NCBI GenBank assembly: GCA_963170755.1
Contig: OY720677.1
Coordinates: 79,461,152 to 79,525,151, forward strand
Reading direction: 5' to 3'
Source: Amphimallon solstitiale
Lineage: Eukaryota > Arthropoda > Insecta > Coleoptera > Scarabaeidae
Length of the DNA: 64,000 nucleotides
Shown: piece by piece, positions 11,568-20,751 of the stretch
Position numbering within the stretch: the first letter of the stretch is position 1
Layout: each line of letters starts with the position of its first letter
Translations under genes and position numbers: made by a program
Notes under the pieces: generated by a model
What the model saw: the letters and a program-made list of their open reading frames with translations, nothing else
Database searches by the model: none
Told to the model about the DNA's origin: nothing

Positions 11568-14500
11568 CTAAGGAGCTGGTGAGTCGATTTTATAATGCCC
11601 CCAGGCGAGAGTATGAACGCCATCCTCATTAACCCTGCGTTTATCATCGTGAGGTGATAGGCTCAATTTATTTTGCTTGACGGTATAAATCTCATGTAGT
11701 TTGATTTGAAAAAGATTTTGCTCTCTTAATAAAATATCATTATTCAATAAACAGTGTTTGTAATCTGCCAGACTAATCTCATCCCGCACAACATTCTTTT
11801 TAACACCCTTAACCTTTTTAATCTCCCTACCCTCAACCTCTAAGGCATACATTTTTGCGCGCAATCCGACAAATTCACTCATTATATTACCCGCATTTTC
11901 GTCTTTAAATAAACCTAAAACAGCCTTGTTTTGAGGTGCTATGTTGTAGACATTATTTGCCGAAAAGTTCGATGTATCGAATTTTGATATATTTTTTTTC
12001 ATGTCGCTGTATATATCGTCTGTTTCTACTTTTAAGATAAAACTATCCGTATCCATATAACACAGACGGACCTTTTCTGCATACACGCGTCTCAAAAAAT
12101 TGTGGAAAAAGTCATACATCAGGTGCTTTGATAGCTCCAAGACGGAGAAGCCGATATAAATAGGTTTATTATATACGACTTTCAGCTTCCCCATCTGGAC
12201 AGCCACAAAGTTTTCGGAAAAAATACTAACACTTTTAAAATTCGGATTCGCGATTAAACTACCAGCCCCGCGACTTTTGCCATGGTCCTCCCAACGTGTG
12301 ACCAATTTGACTTCTACTCGCTTATCAACATTCTCCATGGTTTTACCATATACGGAGTTGTTCATAAGCTTGTAGAAGTCCTTTTCAAAATCGTTCCTAG
12401 CATGCTGACGTAGGCTGGTGTTTAGGTCGATATAAGTTTGAAGCCAGTTTGACTGGTTGAATTTTAAAACGCGGTGAATTTTGGTGATTTTAAGGCCGAA
12501 ATGTAATGCTTGCTTTAACGTTTGATAGTGTATGACATATTTCTCTTTGTTCTGTAAATTCGCGATCAACTTTTTATACTGAAATTTAGACGTGGGAGGC
12601 ACCATGTTTTCGGGCAGAAAAGGAAGGTCGTTATGCTCATCATACAAAGTTACAGGATACGTGACATCTACCTCCAAAAAATAGCCAATCGGCGAATCAT
12701 CAGCGACCCCAGATATATTTAGATTGTCAATTTCATCCTGACTAGCCCAACTGAACCCACCGAATGGTAGATACTGTGACATTGCCGACCCGTACAAATT
12801 GTTCGCGTCCCAATAAGCTAAATACGAGCTAGGAGCACTCGCATCATAATTAGGCATATATTTATTATTTGCTGTAGCGTGCCGCAATGATACCTGACAC
12901 AACCCACCCCTGATACTCTGCTTAACAAAATGATGCATGTCGATGTCTATGAGTAGCTCCAGCTCAATTTTGGTATGCTTCAACATAGCATCCCAAGACA
13001 AGCCCGGGCTGGTATAATATTGAGCCGGATCCAGACTGTACGTATCCCGACAAATCTTCCTGAAATTTTCAAGAATATCGGCCAAAAGTAGAACGTCTGA
13101 TTTTAAATATAAGTTTGAGTACTCTAATAAATTTTGACATCCAAACGTATTCCATACAGTTTGCGCATGTTGATATTCAACATCCGAAATATCAACATTC
13201 GTTAATGAATTAAAAAAATCGCGTTTTGCCGGTAAGGTCGATTCGTTCAATCGCCCAAAGGTATCTATGTGTTGATAGGGGAATACACCCTTCTTTCTAA
13301 TTAAATGGAAATGTGAATCTAGTGGAAACGCCCGCCTAACATTGACAAAGTCTTGCGGGCTCAAATTTTGTGCAAGCTTATCGATAGAAGACGCCATGAA
13401 TCGAAAACTATCTAAAAACCGTAGTTTTATATAAACATTTTTTTCTCGCCCGATTTTTTATCTGTGTAGTCACCAACCAAAACTTTCGCGCTGAAACTGA
13501 TATATCTTTCTTTATTAATAGGAATTACGTCAATATCTAAATTTTGTTGTGCCAAATCTCTTAAAAATAGATGGCTATCATACCCGCTCAAATTGTGAAA
13601 ATAGATAGGGACAAATTTAGGAATTTTGAAGTTTAGATTACAATTAGAATGAGCGGCCCCTCGAAACGCTCCCGTAATGTGGCAGTGATCTCTCACTCTA
13701 TCTCCGTTGAGAGACAGCTCACAAATGTGGCAAATCACGGCCTCATTATATAATTTTCGCTCGCTATTATTTAAAGTTTTCATCGGCACGATAGTCTTTA
13801 AATAATTTTCATAGATTAGCTTAACATCTTCTATCAATTTTTGGACAAACACCGTTGAGCAATCTAAACCGGCATACGTGACAAATTTATTCAACTTTGC
13901 ATCAAACGAACATACAATTTGATATGCAAAACTATAGGGAACGTGTTTGAATGTTTTATTCGTATACGAACTAGCTGGATCACGGCTGCATGTGTGAATC
14001 GGTTGGAGAATACTTTCAAAATCCGCATAAACGACGAACGGAACGGACATTTTCTTATGGTGACTATCGAAACGTAAAATGTTTTCGGGTAGCATATCTC
14101 CAAATTTTGTTTTACGCGCGTCGGTTGAGGGTAGTACCGTATACACATGGTTGCAATCGTGTTGTTGATGGGCGCTTAATTTTTCTGATGTTCTGAAATG
14201 AATTAAACACCCATCACAGATGTGAGCTTCATGATCATGTTTATTGATTTGAGATGAGACTAGCCTGGACAGATTTTTAATTAAAACATAATGGGCTCTT
14301 TTTCCATCATCAATTAGGAGTAAATTGATGTGGATATCTTTTCTGTTTTTAGTGAAATGAATTGGCCCCACCACCTCATGATTTTTTGTTTCATCATTAA
14401 TAGCCAAACCGTAAACGTTAATACTTAAATTGTTCATATTCTCAATTTTTGAAATATCTTTAATTTTAACCGGGAATTGAATACCCTCTAAATTTAGGAC

Positions 14501-15391
14501 GCTGGAGTAATGAGGATAACTACTAACTCTATGTACAGCCATGTTTGCCGGGTGGAGGGCTGCTACAATCGGCCAACACAAGCAAGCATCGTCCGAGTTC
14601 TTAATATTGATGCATGCTTTCTTGTTTCGAATAGAGGGTGGTAGTTCCAAATAAGATGATCCCCCAAGAGGTTGGTAGCTGTTGATATTAACCTCTAAAT
14701 GCGAGACCATCTTAAGTGTCCAATTGCTCCCCCTATCCGAAAACTCTTCAGCTTTCGATTTTATGATGGCAGCAGCCTGATCAAAAACATCCTCTAAGTC
14801 TGAAGACTCGGTGACAATGACGTACCGAGTATTGAAGGACTTTAAGTCGACTATTTCCTCATCAGCTACGGTTTTAGCATAATGAGCAAATAGCTCTAAC
14901 TGCACCTTAATACCCGATACAACCTTGGCTAGAACATCGTTAATCAGGCTGCACACTTTAGTTCTCAAGTTCGATAAAAAATTTGTGATGTCAGCACTTT
15001 CATCACCTAAAATTTTATAACTCGCGACCCGGCTTTTAAATGATGAATTAATTTTGAACACTCCATCCGGCAGCATAAATGTATTGTTATTCAAATGCTG
15101 CTGTGTGCGAAGATGTCCCCTATATAGAGAATTATTAGGGAACATCAACCCACAACAGCTTCTCTGAGGCGCATCTCGACTGGTAGATGGCGCAGCATCC
15201 ACAGGTCTATTAGAACTTGTGGGTGGTGCAACGTCTACTTTAACCCTCTTCTTAGGCGGTCCCGCAACATGCTCACATGTATCCACACCCTCCCCACAAA
15301 TACCGCAAACAAAATTGCGGTGGAGGGTATTCACATGTCGCTTCATGTTGTCGCGCCGGGTGAAGGACTTGCCACATATGATGCAATTCAT
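11568..15391 (-). pseudogene. polB: Polinton-1 protein-primed family B DNA polymerase, frameshifted
   Basis: This enzyme replicates the element from a protein primer. The N-terminal ORF (15391-13427) begins with a C2H2 finger (residues 3-24). A region typical of Polinton polymerases follows, with a Cys/His pair (CLCWPIVAALHPA, AHYVLIKNL) that could be a relic protease fold. Then come the exonuclease motifs YADFESI (Exo I, near 457) and HNLSGYDSHL (Exo II, near 600), around a Cys/His zinc patch (CHICEL to CN, 554-585). The polymerase ORF (13397-11568) holds motif A (WDANNLYGSAM, near 196), motif B (KLMNNSVYGKT, near 343) and motif C (YMDTDSF, near 447). All catalytic residues seen are kept. 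The two halves are joined by a frameshift near 13425-13440, where a TATA tract holds two extra bases or lacks one. Confidence 0.93.
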
Positions 15392-15506
15392 TCTATGAAA
15401 AAGCGAATTAAAAATAATTAATATAATAAATTTAAAAGAATAAAAAGCTATTGAAACCCAATTTTTAATATATCTAAATTGCTAATTTATTTGACTGATT
15501 CGCTAG

Positions 15507-16210
15507 CCTTATAATTGAGAAAAACAATTTTTAAAAGTTCTATAAAATTTTAGAGTGGTAGAAAAACTATGATCCGCGTATATTTAACTAAAAATACTTG
15601 TATTATTGAGAATTTATTGATAAAACCCTTTAAAACCTTATAAAATAATCAATTTAATAATATAAATTTACACACCTAAAAATTTAAAAAAAGAAAAAAA
15701 AACAATATAAAGAAGCTACTAAATACAAATAAAATACTTTGAAGCACCCTGGATTAATTGTATATAAAAATAATATTCAATAAAATATTCAATAAAATTT
15801 ACACCATTAAATTATTAAAAATAACCTTATAATTGATAAAAACAATTTTTAAAAAGTCCTATAAAATTTTAGAGTGGTAGAAAAACTAATGAAAACTATG
15901 ATCCGCATATATTTAACTAAAAATACTTGTATTATTGAAAATTTATTGATAAAACCCTTTAAAACCTTATAAAATAATCAATTTAATAATATAAATTTAC
16001 GCACCTAAAAATTTAAAAAAAGAAAAAAAAACAATATAAAGAAGCTACTAAATACAAATAAAATACTTTGAAGCACCCTGGATTAATTGTATATAAAAAT
16101 AATATTCAATAAAATATTAATAAAATATACACCATTAAATTATTTAAAAAATAACCTTATAATTGGAAAAACAATTTTTAAAAAGTCCTATAAAATTTTA
16201 AAACTAATGA
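15507..16210. repeat. Tandem duplication, ~320-bp unit, 2.2 copies
   Basis: Units begin with CCTTATAATTGA near 15507, 15825 and 16155, spacing 318 and 330 bp; the third is truncated. The units are nearly identical, differing by small indels, so the duplication is recent relative to the decay of the element. Confidence 0.85.
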
Positions 16211-16426
16211 AAAATATTGCAAGTTAATATTATATAAATTAGGCTTTCTAAATACCTTGTAGTAAAACACAAACAAGCACTAAAAAAAACGACCTTAACT
16301 CCTCGAAGACACTGACTATAATGAAATTAAAGATGCCGATCTACGTATATATAGATACTCATCCGTGACGTATACATCCATCTGCGTTAGATTCTCACGC
16401 AAATGGAGTGATGCATAAAGAGAAAG

Positions 16427-16727
16427 CCCTTTTTACCACACGCATGCATATATGCGTGTGACCGGAGGCAATTAGCGGCGGGCACATTCCGTTTCCAATG
16501 GGTGACTGTGTGTGGTCCATGTACAGCTGCGACGACTCCTTTTTTCCCACACGCATACGTATATGCGTGTGACCGGAGGCAATTAGCGGCGGGCACTCCG
16601 TTCCCATGGGTGACTGTGTGTGGTCCATGTACAGCTGCGATGACTCCTTTTTTCCCACACGCATACATATATGCGTGTGAACGGAGGTAATTAAGAGTAG
16701 CTGCATTCCGGTCCCACGCTCGAGCCT
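16427..16727. repeat. Tandem array of a ~110-bp unit with a built-in palindrome
   Basis: Two full units and one partial unit, with spacing 111 and 108 bp between the CACACGCAT starts (16437, 16548, 16656). Each unit carries a near-perfect palindrome with 10-base arms, CACACGCATA and TATGCGTGTG, followed by ACCGGAGGCAATTAGCGGCG in the first two. The palindromes could form cruciforms or bind a dimeric protein. Confidence 0.85.
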
Positions 16728-16985
16728 TGTTCTAAGGAATGCACTTAAATTTTTAGCGTTGCATACCTACATCGAATGGTTGCTGTCCGGGTGGCCCTTT
16801 TTAGGGTAGGTGATGGTTAATTAATGGGAATGTATAAAAAATCTCTCGCTTACATACCTGCCTCGGATTGATGCCGTCTCGGCGGTCCTTTTATACATGT
16901 ATAGACATGTTCATACGTATACTATTTTGCTATAATATTAGTATTAATATATATAGGTGGATTGAAATAAAAAATAATAAGAAGG

Positions 16986-17495
16986 TTAAATTAATTCTTT
17001 ATTTTTTAGATAATTGCATAGAGTTATAATATTATTTTGCGTGCATATACATTCTTCATTAGTTTTATTATTATGATAAAAACAATGATTGACATTTTTA
17101 ATAAGCTTTGGTACATCATTAAAATATTCCAAGTTAATTATGTCAATATCAACATATTGCTTAAGTAGCTCCTTTTTTTGATGTCCTTTAACATACACTC
17201 TATTATATGAGTTACAGATATTTTTTAACAAGTTAATAATGTCCTTAAAGTATACATAACCAGTAGAGTATTCTATATTTAAATAATTATTTTCAAGCCA
17301 TCGAACGGTCCTCTGGTCTTTCTTCGATAATAGATGGAATTCAATGCTAGGTTTAAATAAAAAATGGATGCTCCTTTCTCCGTCACTTATGCTCAACTCT
17401 TTTGTATCGAAATGTTGAGTCGCATAACCTTGTATGTCTATAATAAGGAATGATTGAAGTTGATCTCGAGTGTTAATTGCACCTCTTTTAGCCAT
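16986..17495 (-). CDS. Polinton-1 conserved protein, possible RNase H-fold exonuclease
   Basis: 169 residues from an ATG at 17495. The upstream minus strand shows TATATAACATTCAGTC about 20 bases before the start. I recognise the pattern from uncharacterised proteins common in insect Polintons: FLIIDIQGY at the N-terminus followed by KELSI, then HFLFKPS, TVRWLENNYLNIEY, RVYVKGHQKK, and a C-terminal CFYH...C...N pattern. An Asp in a beta strand with a Glu some 15 residues later, and a late His/Asn pair, recall DEDD-type 3'-5' exonucleases. This is an inference and the enzyme activity is unproven. It sits 23 bases downstream of the major capsid gene and reads in the same direction, so it may be co-expressed with the virion genes. 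Confidence 0.7.
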   Translation of the reverse strand: MAKRGAINTRDQLQSFLIIDIQGYATQHFDTKELSISDGERSIHFLFKPSIEFHLLSKKDQRTVRWLENNYLNIEYSTGYVYFKDIINLLKNICNSYNRVYVKGHQKKELLKQYVDIDIINLEYFNDVPKLIKNVNHCFYHNNKTNEECICTQNNIITLCNYLKNKELI

Positions 17496-17518
17496 GAGGT
17501 CTCGCGATTGACTGAATG

Positions 17519-18730
17519 TTATATAATTTTCTTAACAGTGCCTGTCAGTGCACTATATTCAACGACACAATCTTGTAAAATTAACAATAAACAAGAGGTG
17601 TCCTCGCTAAACGTCTCCTGGCACTGCATCTCAAGCTTAACATCGACGGTGGATGATTTTAAGCTCTCATTCTGCTTCGAACAGTCTATTACGTAAAGTG
17701 CTGAATCGTGGAACTTCTCGTAGCTCATGAGAGGGCCGCGAGTGTTTCCATAATAGCTCGATTGAAATTTTGTGTACATTAGATATGCTTGGGCATATAG
17801 TTTTTTGCTCATATCTATATTCATATCGCTATATGGGTAATATTCTGAATTTAAATGTAATTTAATATTTGTGATTGAAGCGTGATCAAAGCCTGATGCG
17901 TCTTGCTGAAAATTATCTTTTCTGTTGCGCTGAAACGCTATAATAGCATATCTGGGTTTCTCTAGATTAGTGCTAGTTTTAACAGGCCAAATGTCAGTTT
18001 TCGTTGCACGCAAAGCTGGAAGTTCATATAACTTCCATTTACGAAATGTTAAATATATCGGTTTATTGGTTTTAAGGGTGTTTAAGAACTTTAAGCGTGT
18101 CTGATCATTTACGCTTACATGTGGCACCCGCCATTCAATCTTTTCAATCTCGATTGAGGCCTTTTTTGTACCATCAGCGGTCTTGGTTTGATAGCAGTTT
18201 TCATCTGTTTTACTTCTAATTAGGACTAATTCTTGACCGACGTTAATAATAACCCTCCTGTAATCGGAACAGAAGCCTAAAAGCATGCTCAATGGAAGGC
18301 ATGCGTTGAACTTGTTATTGGAGAGTGTTGCTTGCTGCTGTGCGAATGGTCCCCACCCGGCAATCGACAACATTCGACTTTCATCTTCATTATATGAAAC
18401 TAATGCTTTCATCGTAGAACTGATTCCTGGCTTCATTGCGCGATCGATTTCTACACCATTAAGCTCATATCGAATCTGATCAAACAAAAAAGCGTATGCA
18501 TTGTTTGTTAATTCAGGTAGACCAGTACCATTATCATCAGGTTTAAATTTCCCCTCTATGTATATATAACTCTCGGAAGGTAGTGTGTATATATCTTGAT
18601 TTTGAATGCTTATGCGAACTTCATCATTTAAGTTGAAATTGTGTGTTCTCGGATAATATGTGTGATACTCTTCTTTCGTTATAACTTCGTCAAAATGCAC
18701 ACCTTCAAATATTGATAGCTTTTCCTCCAT
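17519..18730 (-). CDS. Polinton-1 major capsid protein (double jelly-roll type, probable)
   Basis: 403 residues from an ATG at 18730 (MEEKLSIFEG). The N-terminal block HTYYPRTHNF...EVRISIQNQDIYTLPSESYIYIEG, followed by NNAYAFLFDQIRYELNGVEI and later LTFRKWKLYELPAL, matches the capsid-type protein encoded next to the minor capsid gene in many insect Polintons. The family is known to have the double jelly-roll fold of adenovirus hexon-like capsids; here the assignment rests on sequence pattern and gene order, not on a structure. At 403 residues it is on the short side for such a protein. The ORF is intact. It is the central gene of the leftward virion block, 132 bases downstream of the minor capsid gene. 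Confidence 0.75.
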   Translation of the reverse strand: MEEKLSIFEGVHFDEVITKEEYHTYYPRTHNFNLNDEVRISIQNQDIYTLPSESYIYIEGKFKPDDNGTGLPELTNNAYAFLFDQIRYELNGVEIDRAMKPGISSTMKALVSYNEDESRMLSIAGWGPFAQQQATLSNNKFNACLPLSMLLGFCSDYRRVIINVGQELVLIRSKTDENCYQTKTADGTKKASIEIEKIEWRVPHVSVNDQTRLKFLNTLKTNKPIYLTFRKWKLYELPALRATKTDIWPVKTSTNLEKPRYAIIAFQRNRKDNFQQDASGFDHASITNIKLHLNSEYYPYSDMNIDMSKKLYAQAYLMYTKFQSSYYGNTRGPLMSYEKFHDSALYVIDCSKQNESLKSSTVDVKLEMQCQETFSEDTSCLLLILQDCVVEYSALTGTVKKII

Positions 18731-18862
18731 TTTTTACTCGAAAGCCTAACGATTGTAAAAATATTATATTGGCCGATGTTAACTGCTTGAGTTTAGATGT
18801 TGAAGTGATCTTCCGTTGTGGGGGTGAGGAAGTTATATAACGTTTACGAAATGAAAGGCCCA

Positions 18863-19543
18863 TTATGAAACTTTTTTTAATTCTAATCTAACAATGATTT
18901 GCTCGCCTCTAAAGTTTACGGCATCACCATCTTGATCGAGCAGTGTTAATGTGATATTATCGATACGCTTAGAATTAATTGGTAGATATATTATATGCTC
19001 GGGCGCTATATTAATCGAAAACCCAGCTTCAACTTGTGGAGAAAATTCGTAGAGCGTGTGGGATAAACGACTATCGTTGTAGGCTGATGTTGTGATATTG
19101 CACTCAATTCTTATTGTCGACACTTTTATAATATTAACAGGTAAATCCGATTCATGTTTTTGATCGGCTGGTAATAGCTTCCCACTAAAGCCTAATATGC
19201 TTCCTATAGAGTCTCTAGGTCCAAAATTTATTTCATATTTGCTTTTAATTTCACACTTTATTGTATTGTTGTTTGGTTTGAGGGATATTGCACCTCTAGG
19301 CATCGCATTCATCAAGAAGTCGGCGATATCACTTATCTCATAAGATCCTGTGGGAATTGTAATAACTTTGTCATTATCATAATAAAATTTGTTACAGCCC
19401 TCTACAATGTTGGGAATCGAATTGTAGCTATTAAATCCTATTAGACCCAGAACATATTCATAGTGGGGATTCAATTCAATAGGCGGATAATAATCAACAG
19501 AAAGCACTGATTTTGTGCCCTTCAGGGTGAAAGTGTACGACAT
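18863..19543 (-). CDS. Polinton-1 minor capsid (penton-like) protein
   Basis: 226 residues from an ATG at 19543. The sequence is beta-rich: MSYTFTLKGTKSVLSVDYYPPIELN, YVLGLIGFNSYNSIPNI, TIPTGSYEISDI, then LGFSGKLLPADQKHESD and a C-terminal strand set ending IIVRLELKKVS. This is the pattern of the single jelly-roll minor capsid protein that forms vertices in Polinton-like particles. The homologous gene in Polinton-2 (63445 onward) shows the same blocks (DYYPPIDL, FYYDN, IPTGSYEI, NESDL). It lies between protease and major capsid gene, the usual Polinton order. No break is visible. Confidence 0.78.
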   Translation of the reverse strand: MSYTFTLKGTKSVLSVDYYPPIELNPHYEYVLGLIGFNSYNSIPNIVEGCNKFYYDNDKVITIPTGSYEISDIADFLMNAMPRGAISLKPNNNTIKCEIKSKYEINFGPRDSIGSILGFSGKLLPADQKHESDLPVNIIKVSTIRIECNITTSAYNDSRLSHTLYEFSPQVEAGFSINIAPEHIIYLPINSKRIDNITLTLLDQDGDAVNFRGEQIIVRLELKKVS

Positions 19544-19572
19544 GACTAATATATTGATATATGGACATACGA

Positions 19573-19941
19573 TTATATATTATTTAGTAGGAATTCTAAG
19601 CATAAGTGACCACAATTGAATGTATTGAAATTTTGGTATCGCTTATGATTATATATTATTTTATTAGGTCCCTTTCTATTAAAATATTCTATCAATTCCG
19701 GTGGAGGCTTTAAATTGCCAAACGAATAATAATAGTATATATTAGAACCTCTCTTCTTATAACAGACCCAATGTGTTCCCGATCCTTTAATGCTATCCAA
19801 ATTAACGACTGCGCTTTCATTTTTGTTGGGTGATTTTGGTAGAGTATCCCTCATAAATACACCTCTAAAATGGTGAATATATTTCGCATATTTCAAAATA
19901 TCATGATCGGTTAATGCTCTTTGAGGCAGTCGACTTATTAG
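19573..19941 (-). CDS. pro: Polinton-1 adenain-like cysteine protease, catalytic acid lost
   Basis: Adenain-type proteases mature the particle by cutting virion precursors. The His of the triad is in GTHWVCYKK and the Cys in NTFNCGHLCLEFL. The acid position, which follows in a DSFG motif, reads YYYYSFGN here: Asp is replaced by Tyr (TAT). The Polinton-2 copy keeps HYFDSFGN. No ATG precedes the domain; the first Met lies inside it (GVFMRDT). The frame is open up to a stop within the preceding core gene and is entered exactly by a -1 shift at A AAA AAC (19941-19947), just before that gene's stop at 19938-19940. It may be made as a fusion to the core protein. Confidence 0.85.
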   Translation of the reverse strand, partial: LISRLPQRALTDHDILKYAKYIHHFRGVFMRDTLPKSPNKNESAVVNLDSIKGSGTHWVCYKKRGSNIYYYYSFGNLKPPPELIEYFNRKGPNKIIYNHKRYQNFNTFNCGHLCLEFLLNNI

Positions 19942-20330
19942 TTTTTTGATGGTTTTAGATATAAACCTAAGCCTCGCTTATATGGCTTCAGATATAATCC
20001 TTTACCTTTTAATGCGATAGCTTCCATAGTTTTATTATGCCTTTCAGCTTCCCGTAATTGACTTCGAGCCGCTTTCGCTTTGAGTACTGCTTGTGTTATA
20101 CCACCTACACCGCCTGCCAGTGAGCCGAGAGCGCTTAGCCCGGCGAATATTGGTATGAGTGGCAATACGCCTCCAACTTTCGGTATGGGGATTATTCTGG
20201 GGGTTTTAATATGTTTTCGACCTCCAGCCTCTTTGATTGCAACCTTAGCTGCTGCCAATGATGATTTAGCACCCTGTTTAATATCACCCCCGAATCGCTT
20301 AAGAGCCTTCTTAACATTGGTGCACACTAT
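19938..20330 (-). CDS. Polinton-1 core/virion protein (C-terminal part of PLA2-core gene)
   Basis: About 129 residues, basic at the N-terminus (KKALKRFGGDIKQGAKSSLAAAKVA). A hydrophobic glycine-rich stretch follows (LPLIPIFAGLSALGSLAGGVGG) that could cross or disturb a membrane, and the C-terminus repeats GLYLKPYKRGLGLYLKPSK. Such a layout recalls minor virion proteins of adenovirus-like particles. The frame has no ATG at its head (GTG at 20327). In Polinton-2 the equivalent sequence is continuous with the phospholipase domain in one ORF. Here the two parts are offset by -1 at an AAAAAAA run near 20331-20337, so this is either a frameshift mutation or a slippery site. Confidence 0.7.
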   Translation of the reverse strand: MVCTNVKKALKRFGGDIKQGAKSSLAAAKVAIKEAGGRKHIKTPRIIPIPKVGGVLPLIPIFAGLSALGSLAGGVGGITQAVLKAKAARSQLREAERHNKTMEAIALKGKGLYLKPYKRGLGLYLKPSKN

Positions 20331-20698
20331 TTTTTTAAAAGCTTTTTCTTTAAGCCCATACCAAATTTTCTTTTGGCCTTCATTGCGTTAGTCACCAACC
20401 AGGCTGCTGTCTTTTCACCAACACTTGCGTCTGCTGACTTTACACGATTCCAAGCTTTTTCTTGCAATATCAAATCTGCCTCGTGTCTATCTTTTAAATC
20501 TTTATGTTGTGAATATGCGATATCGTGTTCCCGACAAGCCGCATCCAATGGATTAATGCCGGGATCACCTCGTGCTAAACGTTTCTGGAGCTTTGTACCA
20601 GGACCACAATACATGTACCCACCTGGCAGGTGGAGCTCTATAGGCAACTTGTTGATTATCGAGTTCACGACACCTCCGCCCTCTTTAAAAGTTAGCAT
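20327..20698 (-). CDS. Polinton-1 phospholipase A2-like virion protein
   Basis: 123 residues from an ATG at 20698 (MLTFKEGGGVV). The centre carries the calcium-loop motif YCGPGT and the catalytic HD motif in DAACREHDIAYS, the same signature found in the VP1 unique region of parvoviruses, where PLA2 breaches the endosomal membrane during entry. The preceding PGINPLD is also typical. His and Asp are both present, so this copy looks catalytically complete, in contrast to Polinton-2. The C-terminus (ADASVGEKTAAWLVTNAMKAKRKFGMG) leads into a Lys-rich tail and a stop in an A-run, after which the core protein continues in the -1 frame. Confidence 0.82.
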   Translation of the reverse strand: MLTFKEGGGVVNSIINKLPIELHLPGGYMYCGPGTKLQKRLARGDPGINPLDAACREHDIAYSQHKDLKDRHEADLILQEKAWNRVKSADASVGEKTAAWLVTNAMKAKRKFGMGLKKKLLKK

Positions 20699-20751
20699 CG
20701 AAATGAATTAGCTTTATAAACATCCGACAATTTATATATAATTCATTCACC
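20699..20751. promoter_or_regulatory. Divergent promoter between virion and ATPase genes of Polinton-1
   Basis: Only 53 bases separate the two start codons. On the minus side TATAAA (20713-20719) is followed by AATTCATTTCG and the ATG. On the plus side TATATATA (20733-20740) is followed by AATTCATTCACC and the ATG. The shared TATA plus AATTCATT arrangement in both directions suggests a symmetric bidirectional promoter with very short leaders; TCATTY fits the arthropod initiator TCAKTY. Confidence 0.5.

Larger units (their letters stand above)
15392..16985. other. Polinton-1 long noncoding repeat region
   Basis: About 1.6 kb with no convincing gene, lying between polymerase and the virion genes, both of which read leftward. 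It holds two unrelated tandem arrays (listed separately). Near 16750-16890 there is also a ~50-bp imperfect direct repeat containing GCATACCTACATCGAATGG and ACATACCTGCCTCGGATTG. Overlapping open frames at 16387-16706 are by-products of the repeat and not likely genes. The region could carry promoters or replication signals. Confidence 0.6.

Noticed and set aside
13891..14196. Short ORFs on both strands inside polymerase B
   Set aside because: Both overlap the well-supported polymerase frame and have no recognisable sequence of their own.
16387..16706. Two overlapping minus-strand ORFs of 93 and 103 codons and a plus-strand one
   Set aside because: They arise from the ~110-bp tandem repeat, whose unit lengths keep frames open in both strands. 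The peptides simply repeat, with no start context or homologue.
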